A stretch of DNA of 5,188 nt from Pseudomonadota bacterium (GCA_023391775.1 JAEWAG010000096.1:1-5188); one strand, 5' to 3'; numbered from the stretch's first letter, positions 1 through 5,120 are shown. The notes: generated by a model from the sequence alone, not told the origin. A program made the numbers and translations.

Positions 1-441
1 GTTCTCCACCGAGATGGCCTGCTCCTCCGACAGACGACGGGCACGCTCGGCCTCACTGGCCGCCACCTGCGACTGCGCGCGGGCCCGGGCCAGCGCCGCC
101 TCGGCCTGCGCCAGCGCGGCGCGATAGCTGCGTGCGTCGATGGTGAACAGCACGTCGCCCTTCTTCACTTCCTGGCCTTCGCGGTAGTTCACCTGGTCGA
201 TGTAACCGGACACGCGCGGCCGCAGCTCGACGCTCTCGACCGCCTCGATGCGGCCACTGAATTCGTCCCATTGCTGGACGGGGCGTACCGGCACCTCGGC
301 GACGCTGACTTCCGGCGCCTGGGGAGCCTGCTCGGCGGCCTGCCCGCTGCAGCCCGCCAGGACCGCCAGCGCGAGGGCACTGGTGGCGCCGAGGGCCAGC
401 ATGCGGCGGGGTTGGGTGCGGGGTCGGATCTTGCGGTTCAT
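1..441 (-). CDS. RND efflux periplasmic adaptor lipoprotein (MexE/SmeV type), N-terminal 147 residues, partial
   Basis: Membrane-fusion protein that links an inner-membrane RND pump to an outer-membrane channel in a tripartite drug exporter. The frame is open to the left edge, so only 147 residues are seen; family members are about 370-420 long. Residues 14-30 form a lipoprotein signal with lipobox L28-A-G-C31, so the mature protein should be lipid-anchored in the periplasm. Residues about 57-102 contain WDEFSGRIEA, VELRPRVSGYID and EGQEVKKGDVLF, the first half of the biotinyl-lipoyl/barrel-sandwich domain. They closely resemble remembered MexE sequence. An Ala/Glu/Arg-rich heptad stretch (about 105-147) is the first arm of the coiled-coil hairpin. 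The start at 441 is chosen because GAGGA (449-453) sits 7 nt upstream and because a later Met (residue 14) would remove the basic n-region. The gene follows the SDR gene by 45 bp, so the two are probably co-transcribed. Family call is firm; orthology to smeV rests on gene order. Confidence 0.93.
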   Translation of the reverse strand, partial: MNRKIRPRTQPRRMLALGATSALALAVLAGCSGQAAEQAPQAPEVSVAEVPVRPVQQWDEFSGRIEAVESVELRPRVSGYIDQVNYREGQEVKKGDVLFTIDARSYRAALAQAEAALARARAQSQVAASEAERARRLSEEQAISVEN

Positions 442-448
442 GGGTGTG

Positions 449-453
449 TCCTC
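449..453 (-). promoter_or_regulatory. Ribosome binding site of the adaptor gene
   Basis: GAGGA on the minus strand lies 7 nt before the ATG at 441. It supports that start over the in-frame Met at residue 14. Confidence 0.7.
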
Positions 454-486
454 GTACGTATCGGGGGAGATGGAGCAGGCGCGCGC

Positions 487-1275
487 TCAGGCGGCACGGC
501 CGGGTTGGGAGGTGCGGGATACCGCCTCGAGCACGGCAGCGAAGTCCGGCTCGATCAGGGCCTGCGGACCGGCGGTCGCGGCAGGGGCGTAGGTCACGAC
601 GCTGCGCGCGTCAGGGCTGCGGGTGGCCAGCAGGGAAACGACGGCGCGGCCCACGCCCAGGGCGCTGTGCCAGCCGGCACAGGCGCGCGCGGTGTTCTCG
701 GTGGTCCACACCGGCGCATCGATGGACAGCATCTGCAGGCGCACGCCGCTGGGCTGCGCTTCCTCGCTCAGCACCTGCGCGAGCATGCGGGTGGCGCTGA
801 CTGCCACGGAGGCGTGTCCGTAGCCGGCCCAGCCCGAGCGCGCCTGCGGCCCGCCGGCCAGCACGTAGCGGTCGCCGCCCTTGCGCTGCAGGAGCGGCAG
901 CAGGTGGCGTGCGGCGGCCAGGTGCGGAAGCAGGTCCTGCTCCAGGGACGCGGCCAGCAGTGCAACCGGCTGGTCGAGCAGGCGCATCGGCCGGCGGGTT
1001 CCCGCGGTGGCGTCGACCACGGCGCGCAGCGAACGCGGGCGCCGCCCGATGCGGCGCGCCAGGTCGCGTGCCGCGTCATCGTCGGCCACCGAGCCGACCA
1101 TCACTTCCAGGGCCGGCTCCTCGGCGTGCAGTTCGCGCAGGCGCTGCAACCGGGCGGCGTCGCGGCCCACGGCCAGCACCGGGCTTCCGGCTTCCAGCAG
1201 CGCGCTGACCACGCCGGTGCCGCCCCTGCCGCTGCCACCCAGCACCAGCACCTCGGAGGCAAGCATCCCGCTCAT
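487..1275 (-). CDS. SDR-family (short-chain dehydrogenase/reductase-like) protein with degenerate catalytic site, SmeU1-like
   Basis: A 262-residue Rossmann-fold protein, normal length for a classical SDR and presumably cytoplasmic. Near the N-terminus VLVLGGSGRGGTG (residues 9-21) is the glycine-rich nucleotide-binding loop after strand 1. AVGRDAARL (35-43) fits strand 2 with an Arg typical of NADP preference. VVDATAG (86-92) sits where NAG is usual. YGHASVAVSATRMLAQVL (152-169) aligns with the active-site helix, usually YxxxKxAV. Tyr152 is kept, but the Lys position is Ser156 and the usual catalytic Ser (around 139-143, VLAGGPQA) is also absent, so ordinary dehydrogenase activity is doubtful. 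I start at 1275, not the in-frame ATG at 1314, because GGGAG (1286-1290) lies 10 nt upstream and the SDR fold begins there; a second Met is 3 codons later. It is the first recognisable gene of the efflux operon, as smeU1 is in smeU1-V-W-U2-X. The substrate is unknown. Confidence 0.88.
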   Translation of the reverse strand: MSGMLASEVLVLGGSGRGGTGVVSALLEAGSPVLAVGRDAARLQRLRELHAEEPALEVMVGSVADDDAARDLARRIGRRPRSLRAVVDATAGTRRPMRLLDQPVALLAASLEQDLLPHLAAARHLLPLLQRKGGDRYVLAGGPQARSGWAGYGHASVAVSATRMLAQVLSEEAQPSGVRLQMLSIDAPVWTTENTARACAGWHSALGVGRAVVSLLATRSPDARSVVTYAPAATAGPQALIEPDFAAVLEAVSRTSQPGRAA

Positions 1276-1499
1276 GGGATTTTTTCTCCCGCGACCGGGA
1301 TAATCCCGCCGCAACGACCAGTCTGATGCCGGCGTGTGGCCGCCAGGGACACGCCGCCCCGCTGCAGCCGGCGGGGTGCGGTGAACTCGCGGAAATGCCC
1401 GCGGGGCCTGCTTTCACCGAGGCGAGGCAGGTGCAAATCGTTGTCATCGCTGGCCGCGCTCGTGGGTAGGAACGCGGCGATCAGGCGCCGGATCAGCAT
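1272..1499 (-). CDS. Candidate small protein (75 aa) upstream of and overlapping the SDR gene
   Basis: I do not recognise this protein. What can be seen: an ATG at 1499 with GAGGG (1505-1509) 5 nt upstream, and a TGA stop whose first two bases are shared with the SDR start codon (ATGA, 1272-1275), an arrangement typical of translational coupling. By hand count the first 54 codons have about 72% GC at position 1, 55% at position 2 and 85% at position 3, the pattern of real genes in high-GC genomes. The last 20 or so codons lose this pattern. The protein starts MLIRRLIAAFLP, then an acidic patch (SDDND), then a basic Arg-rich stretch (RPRGHFREF, RRLQRG). There is no clear signal peptide or domain. 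It could be a leader peptide controlling the SDR/efflux operon, a small functional protein, or a decayed gene end. The alternative is chance ORF in the 5' leader. Confidence 0.4.
   Translation of the reverse strand: MLIRRLIAAFLPTSAASDDNDLHLPRLGESRPRGHFREFTAPRRLQRGGVSLAATRRHQTGRCGGIIPVAGEKIP
1286..1290 (-). promoter_or_regulatory. Ribosome binding site deciding the SDR start
   Basis: GGGAG on the minus strand, 10 nt before the ATG at 1275, followed by an A-rich spacer. No equally good site precedes the in-frame ATG at 1314, which favours 1275. Confidence 0.55.
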
Positions 1500-1504
1500 G
1501 GCGG

Positions 1505-1512
1505 CCCTCTTT
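1505..1512 (-). promoter_or_regulatory. Ribosome binding site of the candidate 75-aa ORF
   Basis: AAAGAGGG on the minus strand, with GAGGG ending 5 nt before the ATG at 1499. It is a better match than the one in front of the LysR gene and supports translation of the small ORF. Confidence 0.4.
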
Positions 1513-1549
1513 CATTGGGGAACGGGGTGCGACGTTACGCTCCAAATCT

Positions 1550-1564
1550 GGACTTGATTAGTCC
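1550..1564. repeat. Inverted repeat GGACT-N5-AGTCC
   Basis: Perfect 5-bp arms at 1550-1554 and 1560-1564 around TGATT, directly beside the GATTA/TAATC dyad and across the predicted -35. A third small dyad, TCCA-N4-TGGA (1541-1552), abuts it. The cluster probably forms a multi-site regulator binding region. Confidence 0.45.
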
Positions 1565-1581
1565 TGATTAAAGGGAATAAT
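1554..1581 (+). promoter_or_regulatory. Sigma70-like promoter for the LysR gene
   Basis: TTGATT (1554-1559) as -35 and AATAAT (1576-1581) as -10, separated by 16 bp, match the consensus at 4/6 and 5/6 positions in an otherwise GC-rich region. Transcription would start near 1588, about 50 nt before the regulator's ATG. The -10 lies inside the 1566-1582 dyad, so a bound regulator would block it, consistent with autorepression. Confidence 0.5.
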
Positions 1582-1582
1582 C
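1566..1582. promoter_or_regulatory. Candidate LysR operator: GATTA-N7-TAATC dyad (T-N11-A)
   Basis: A perfect 5-bp inverted repeat GATTA...TAATC with a 7-bp centre. T1568 and A1580 are 11 bases apart, fitting the T-N11-A consensus of LysR boxes. It overlaps the predicted -10 of the LysR gene. The TGATTA half also occurs exactly 10 bp upstream (1555-1560 and 1565-1570), one helical turn away on the same face. Confidence 0.5.
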
Positions 1583-1637
1583 GTCCCGCACCAGGTCCAA
1601 TCTGCTGACCACCCCGCCTCTTCCCCGGATATCCCCC

Positions 1638-2687
1638 ATGGCATACGACCTCAACGACACCCTTGTCTTCGTCAAGGTGGTCGAACAAGGCAGCTTCATC
1701 GCCGCTGCAAGGTCACTCGGCCTGCCCAAGACCACTGTCAGCCGCAAGGTGCAGGAGCTGGAGACCCGCCTGGGTGCACAGCTGCTGCACCGGACCACGC
1801 GCCGCCTCGGCCTGACCGAAGCGGGCAACGTGTATTTCGAACACTGCCAGCGCATCGCCCGCGAGCTGGAGGAAGCCGAGGGCGCCGTCGGCCAGCTGCA
1901 GGGCGGCCCGCGTGGCTGGCTGCGCTTCACCGTCCCCTATTCGGTCGGCATCGCCTGGATCTCGCCGCTGCTGGGCCAGTTCCATGCGCAGTACCCGGAG
2001 ATCCGCCTGGACATGCACATGAGCAATGACCCGGTGGACCTGATCGGCAACGAGATCGACGTGGCGCTGCGCGCCGGTCCCCTGCCCGACTCGACCCTGG
2101 TCGCGCGCCGGCTGGCCGGCTTCCGCACCCAGGTGTTCGGCAGCCCGGACTATATCCGGCGCCGTGGCGAGCCACTGCATCCGGAAGAACTGCAGCACCA
2201 CCGCATCCTCGCCGTGCGCAAGCACTACCATGCCCATCCGTCGCGGATCACCTGGCCGCTGACCGATGGCAATGGCACCAGCACCGACTTTCCGATCGAC
2301 CCGCTGATGGTGGCCAACGACCCGTCGGCGCTGATCGGCGCTGTGCTGCACGGCGAAGGCCTGTCGCTGGTCACCGACGTGACCGCCAAACCCTACGTCG
2401 AGAGCGGCCACCTGCGCCGCGTGCTGGCCGGCTGGACCGGACCGATGGTGGACTTCAACGCGGTATTCCCGCGCGGACGCGTGGTCTCCCCCAAGATCCG
2501 CGCCTTCGTCGATTTCCTGGTCGAACGGCTCAGCTCCAACGCCGATTACATGATGCTGCACTGCCCTTCGCGCTGTCCGACGGAGGAATCGGCCGCGACA
2601 GGCGAGCCGGCCCGGCAGGACGCCGGGGCGGCCGCGGAGGCCAGCGTGCGCGACGGCAAGCGGATCCTCGAGGAGGCCACCGCCTGA
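1638..2687 (+). CDS. LysR-type transcriptional regulator, divergent from the efflux operon (SmeRv position)
   Basis: A 349-residue DNA-binding regulator. Residues about 5-64 form the winged helix-turn-helix: FVKVVEQGSFIAAARSLGLPKTTVSRKVQELE (11-42) with the recognition helix around 31-41, then the wing GAQLLHRTTRRLGLTEAG. A linker helix (65-88) leads to the effector-binding domain (about 93-297). That domain looks like the CrgA-type subgroup, with GWLRFTVP, YPEIRLDMHMSNDPVDLIGNEIDVALRAG and DSTLVARRLAGFRTQVFGSPDYI. Family length is about 290-310, so roughly the last 50 residues (300-349) are extra: a low-complexity Ala/Glu/Arg-rich tail with a CPSRC motif (309-313). The start at 1638 gives the usual spacing to the HTH; the Shine-Dalgarno is poor (only GGAT, 1627-1630). 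By position it should control the divergent SDR/adaptor operon, as SmeRv does for smeVWX. Orthology is inferred from context; the ligand is unknown. Confidence 0.92.
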   Translation: MAYDLNDTLVFVKVVEQGSFIAAARSLGLPKTTVSRKVQELETRLGAQLLHRTTRRLGLTEAGNVYFEHCQRIARELEEAEGAVGQLQGGPRGWLRFTVPYSVGIAWISPLLGQFHAQYPEIRLDMHMSNDPVDLIGNEIDVALRAGPLPDSTLVARRLAGFRTQVFGSPDYIRRRGEPLHPEELQHHRILAVRKHYHAHPSRITWPLTDGNGTSTDFPIDPLMVANDPSALIGAVLHGEGLSLVTDVTAKPYVESGHLRRVLAGWTGPMVDFNAVFPRGRVVSPKIRAFVDFLVERLSSNADYMMLHCPSRCPTEESAATGEPARQDAGAAAEASVRDGKRILEEATA

Positions 2688-2710
2688 CGGTGCAGCCGGC
2701 AACGCAAAAG

Positions 2711-2737
2711 GAAAAGGGCCGCATTGCGGCCCTTTTC
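2711..2737. terminator. Bidirectional intrinsic terminator between the LysR gene and the OmpA lipoprotein gene
   Basis: A perfect 12-bp stem, GAAAAGGGCCGC (2711-2722) and GCGGCCCTTTTC (2726-2737), with a 3-nt loop. The A/T ends of the stem give a U-run on both strands. It lies 23 nt after the LysR stop and 26 nt after the OmpA-gene stop on the other strand, so it can serve both convergent genes. Confidence 0.9.
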
Positions 2738-2763
2738 TCTACCAGCAGAACCTTCGCCAGGCC

Positions 2764-3444
2764 TCAGGAGCGGACCGGCACCAGGGTGATCTCCACGCGC
2801 CGGTTGGCCGCACGTCCGGCCTCGGTGTCGTTGCTGGCGATCGGGTAGCGCTTGCCGGCACCGACGGTGATGAACCGCTGCGGATTGATGTTCTGCGACA
2901 CCAGGTACTGGGTCACCGCATTGGCGCGCTGCTCGGACAGGCGCTGGTTGACCTCGTCACCGCCGATGCTGTCGGTGTGGCCAGCCACCTCGACCACGGT
3001 CTTGTCGTACTCCTTGAGCACCTCGGCCACGCTGCCCAGCACCGGGTAGAACTGCGGGTCCAGGTTGGCGCTGTTGAAAGCGAAGGTAACGTTGCCCGGC
3101 ATGTTGAGGGTGATGTTGTCGCCGTCGCGGGTCACGTTGACCCCGGTGCCCTGCAGGCGGTCGCGCAGCGCGGCCTGCTGGCGATCCTGGTAGGAACCGA
3201 CCGCGCCACCGGCGAGTCCGCCGATGCCCGCGCCGATCAGCGCATGCTGGCGGCGTTCCACGGCGCTGTCGCCGGTCAGCAGGCCCGCCGCCACGCCGAT
3301 GCCCGCGCCGATCAGCGCGTTGCGGCTGGTGCGGTTCATCTGCTGCTGGCCGGTGTACGGATCGGTGGTCTGGCAGCCGGCGGCCACCATCGCCACCAGG
3401 CTGGCGGTACCGAGCAGGGCAAGGGTCTGCTTGCGGATCTTCAT
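2764..3444 (-). CDS. OmpA-family peptidoglycan-binding lipoprotein with glycine-zipper domain (YiaD-like)
   Basis: A 226-residue envelope lipoprotein, likely tethering the outer membrane to peptidoglycan. Residues 1-23 are a lipoprotein signal, with A-A-G-C24 as lipobox; the -3 position is Ala rather than the favoured Leu. Two glycine-zipper units, NALIGAGIGVAAG (42-54) and HALIGAGIGGLAGG (67-80), probably form a membrane-associated or oligomerising hairpin. The C-terminal OmpA domain spans about 115-224. It shows HTDS (156-159), LSEQRA (169-174), the GAGKRYPIASNDTEAGRAANRR region (195-216) and NRRVEI (214-219). Asp158 and Arg173 are 15 residues apart, like the peptidoglycan-contacting D271/R286 pair of Acinetobacter OmpA. 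An AAGGAG Shine-Dalgarno (3450-3455) lies 5 nt before the start. It sits 99 bp downstream of dnaB on the same strand, a spacing compatible with its own promoter. No specific gene symbol can be justified. Confidence 0.92.
   Translation of the reverse strand: MKIRKQTLALLGTASLVAMVAAGCQTTDPYTGQQQMNRTSRNALIGAGIGVAAGLLTGDSAVERRQHALIGAGIGGLAGGAVGSYQDRQQAALRDRLQGTGVNVTRDGDNITLNMPGNVTFAFNSANLDPQFYPVLGSVAEVLKEYDKTVVEVAGHTDSIGGDEVNQRLSEQRANAVTQYLVSQNINPQRFITVGAGKRYPIASNDTEAGRAANRRVEITLVPVRS
3219..3318. repeat. Exact 25-bp direct repeat encoding the two glycine zippers
   Basis: Bases 3219-3243 and 3294-3318 are identical over 25 bp, with start-to-start distance 75 bp (25 codons), so the repeat is in frame. 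It encodes the ALIGAGIG core of both zipper units. It suggests an intragenic duplication kept nearly identical, while the flanking bases have diverged. Confidence 0.8.
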
Positions 3445-3449
3445 ACGTG

Positions 3450-3455
3450 CTCCTT
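3450..3455 (-). promoter_or_regulatory. Ribosome binding site of the OmpA-family lipoprotein gene
   Basis: AAGGAG on the minus strand, 5 nt before the ATG at 3444. It is the strongest Shine-Dalgarno match in the window, fitting an abundant envelope protein. Confidence 0.75.
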
Positions 3456-3543
3456 GTGCATGTGGGGCGGCCTGGCCGCGCGCCCCGGATGCTAATGCCC
3501 CGTCCGTGAACGGATGATGGCGATGCAGGCGCCAGCGTATGGA

Positions 3544-4971
3544 CTATTCGAAGGAGCCGACCGCGTCGTTGGCGAGGTTGTCGAAGCGGGTGTACTCGCC
3601 GAAGAACTTCAGCTTGATCGAACCGGTCGGGCCGCTTCGGTGCTTGCCGATGATGACCTCGGCCAATCCCTTGTCCGGCGAATTTTCCTTGTTGTAATAC
3701 TCGTCGCGGTAGATGAACAGGATGATGTCCGCGTCCTGCTCGATGGCGCCCGATTCGCGCAGGTCAGCCATTACCGGGCGCTTGTCGGTTCGTGTTTCCA
3801 GCGAGCGGTTGAGCTGGGACAGCGCCATCACCGGGACGTTGAGCTCCTTGGCCAGGGCCTTGAGCGAACGGCTGATCTCGGAGATCTCGGTGGCGCGGTT
3901 CTCGCTGTTGCCCGGCACCTGCATCAGCTGCAGGTAGTCGATCACCACCAGGCCCAGGCCGTGCTCGCGCTTGAGGCGGCGGCACTTGGAGCGCAGCACG
4001 TCCGGCGACAGCGCCGGCGTGTCGTCGATGAAGATCTTGGTTTCCTTGAGCATCCGGATGGCGCTGGTCACCCGGCTCCAGTCCTCGTCCTCCAGCTGGC
4101 CGGTGCGCAGGCGCTGCGCGTTGACCCGCCCATTGGAGGAGATCAGGCGCAATGCGAGCTGCGCGGCCGACATTTCCATCGAGAACACCGCCACCGCCTT
4201 CTTCGACTTGATCGCCGCGTACTCGGCGATGTTCAGCGCGAAGGTGGTCTTGCCCATGGCCGGGCGGGCCGCGAGGATGATCAGGTCGGTCGGCTGCAGG
4301 CCGGCGGTGAGGTTGTCGAAGTCGTTGTAGCCGGTGGGCAGGCCGGTGATGTTGCCGCCGCTCTCGAAGCGCTTCTGCAGCACCTCGAAGGCATCGCGCA
4401 GCGCGGTGTTCAGCCCGGTGAAATCGGTGCGTCCGCGGGCCCCGGCCTCGGCGATGGCGAACACTTCCTGCTCGGCGCGCGCCAGCAGCTCGGCACTGTC
4501 GCGCCCCTCCGGCTGGAAGCCGTTGTTGATGATCTCGGTACCGACCTCGATCAGCTGGCGCAGCACGGCCTTGTCGCGGACGATCTCCGCATACGCGCGG
4601 ATGTTGGCCGCCGACGGCGTGGTGGTGGCCAGCTCGACCAGGTAGGCGCCACCGCCGATCTGCTCCGAATAGCCCTGTGAGTCGAACCACTCGCCCAGGG
4701 TCACCGCGTCGAACGGCTGGTTCTTCTCGGCCAGCTCGCGGATGGCCCGGTAGATCAGCTGGTGGTCGCGGCGGTAGAAGTCCTTCTCCACCAGCACGTC
4801 GCCAACGGTGTCGTAGGACTCCGGTGCCAGCATCAGGCCGCCGAGGACCGCCTGCTCGGCTTCCACCGAATGCGGCGGCACGCGCAGCTGCTCGATGCGC
4901 CCGTCGCTGCCATCGCGGTCACGGTCGCGGTCGCGATCACGGTCTTTGCGGAAGCCGGGGCGTGCGGACAT
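3544..4971 (-). CDS. dnaB: Replicative DNA helicase DnaB
   Basis: The 475-residue hexameric 5'-3' helicase of the replication fork (E. coli DnaB has 471), using ATP to unwind DNA and recruiting primase. The N-terminal domain (about 25-175) begins IEQLRVPPHSVEAEQAVLGGLML, as in other DnaB proteins, followed by a linker helix. The RecA-like domain (about 200-465) has Walker A ARPAMGKTT (235-243), the catalytic-Glu motif FSMEMS (E266) and Walker B LVVIDYLQLM (341-350, D345). It also has SQLNRSLETR (385-394), DLRESGAIEQDAD (403-415) and the arginine-finger region KHRSGPTG (443-450; K443/R445 correspond to E. coli K440/R442). No intein interrupts it. The start at 4971 has GAGGAA (4981-4986) 9 nt upstream. 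Residues 10-20 are an unusual Asp-Arg repeat ahead of the conserved domain. It lies downstream of a terminator and a gene that may be rplI, so it likely has its own promoter. Confidence 0.98.
   Translation of the reverse strand: MSARPGFRKDRDRDRDRDRDGSDGRIEQLRVPPHSVEAEQAVLGGLMLAPESYDTVGDVLVEKDFYRRDHQLIYRAIRELAEKNQPFDAVTLGEWFDSQGYSEQIGGGAYLVELATTTPSAANIRAYAEIVRDKAVLRQLIEVGTEIINNGFQPEGRDSAELLARAEQEVFAIAEAGARGRTDFTGLNTALRDAFEVLQKRFESGGNITGLPTGYNDFDNLTAGLQPTDLIILAARPAMGKTTFALNIAEYAAIKSKKAVAVFSMEMSAAQLALRLISSNGRVNAQRLRTGQLEDEDWSRVTSAIRMLKETKIFIDDTPALSPDVLRSKCRRLKREHGLGLVVIDYLQLMQVPGNSENRATEISEISRSLKALAKELNVPVMALSQLNRSLETRTDKRPVMADLRESGAIEQDADIILFIYRDEYYNKENSPDKGLAEVIIGKHRSGPTGSIKLKFFGEYTRFDNLANDAVGSFE
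4912..4944 (-). repeat. Short tandem repeat encoding (Asp-Arg)n near the DnaB N-terminus
   Basis: Eleven alternating codons (GAC/GAT and CGC/CGT) form an imperfect 6-bp repeat and encode D10 to D20 as Asp-Arg alternation. It lies in the poorly conserved N-terminal arm, so copy-number change should be tolerated and stays in frame. Confidence 0.8.
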
Positions 4972-5120
4972 TCGGGGAGGTTCCTCGCGGCGGCCGCGGC
5001 GCTGGGGCCCGGCCTGGATGGATCAGGTGGAGCGGTGGGTCATCGTATGCGCCGGGCTGGCCGGCCGCCATGGATAACCCTGTGCATAACAGGTGGACAT
5101 CTCGCCGGCTGCGAAGCCGG
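4972..5120 (-). promoter_or_regulatory. dnaB upstream region with DnaA-box match and inverted repeats
   Basis: The spacer in front of dnaB has no gene. On the minus strand it contains TTATGCACA (5081-5089), a full match to the DnaA-box consensus TTATNCACA. A second site, TTATCCATG (5069-5077), matches the same consensus at 7 of 9 positions, in the same orientation 12 bp away. CCTGT-N5-ACAGG (5079-5093) is an inverted repeat overlapping the first box. A small GC hairpin, CCGGCT-N4-AGCCGG (5105-5120), follows the upstream terminator. I cannot place a convincing -35/-10 pair. Confidence 0.55.

Larger units (their letters stand above)
1276..1637. promoter_or_regulatory. Divergent control region between the efflux operon and the LysR gene
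   Basis: This 362-bp stretch has no recognised gene. On the minus strand it holds the candidate small ORF (to 1499) and two potential leader hairpins (1357-1376 and 1379-1419). From 1540 to 1582 it turns distinctly AT-rich and carries overlapping inverted and direct repeats with a sigma70-like promoter. From 1583 to 1637 lies the regulator's 5' leader. LysR regulators usually bind such divergent regions, repressing their own gene and activating the neighbour. That is family knowledge, not shown here. I could not identify a convincing -10/-35 pair on the minus strand for the efflux operon, which would fit an activator-dependent promoter. Confidence 0.7.

Noticed and set aside
1297..1307. Palindrome GGGAT-A-ATCCC ahead of the SDR gene as an operator or riboswitch
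   Set aside because: Too short and isolated. It could pair locally or with the ATCCC next to the start codon, but nothing distinguishes it from chance.
1276..1314. N-terminal extension of the SDR protein to the ATG at 1314
   Set aside because: The added residues (MRRDYPGRGRKNP) are not SDR-like, no clear Shine-Dalgarno precedes that ATG, and GGGAG fits the start at 1275.
271..1326. 351-codon plus-strand ORF over the SDR gene
   Set aside because: Antisense shadow of a high-GC gene; composition is low-complexity Gly/Ala/Arg, with no domain, and the minus-strand SDR fold is clear.
1713..2702. 329-codon minus-strand ORF over the LysR gene
   Set aside because: Antisense shadow; no recognisable motif, while the plus strand encodes an unmistakable LysR HTH.
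3464..3486. GC-rich hairpin between dnaB and the OmpA lipoprotein gene (GCGGC-N3-GCCGC core) as a dnaB terminator
   Set aside because: No U-run follows on the minus strand, and it lies just ahead of the OmpA gene's ribosome binding site; chance GC pairing is as likely.
3514..4680. 388-codon plus-strand ORF opposite dnaB
   Set aside because: Antisense shadow of dnaB, rich in His/Gln/Gly/Leu as expected from mirrored high-GC codons.
5105..5120. Second hairpin CCGGCT-N4-AGCCGG as a tandem terminator
   Set aside because: No T-tract follows it on the minus strand; the 5121-5151 hairpin alone explains termination.
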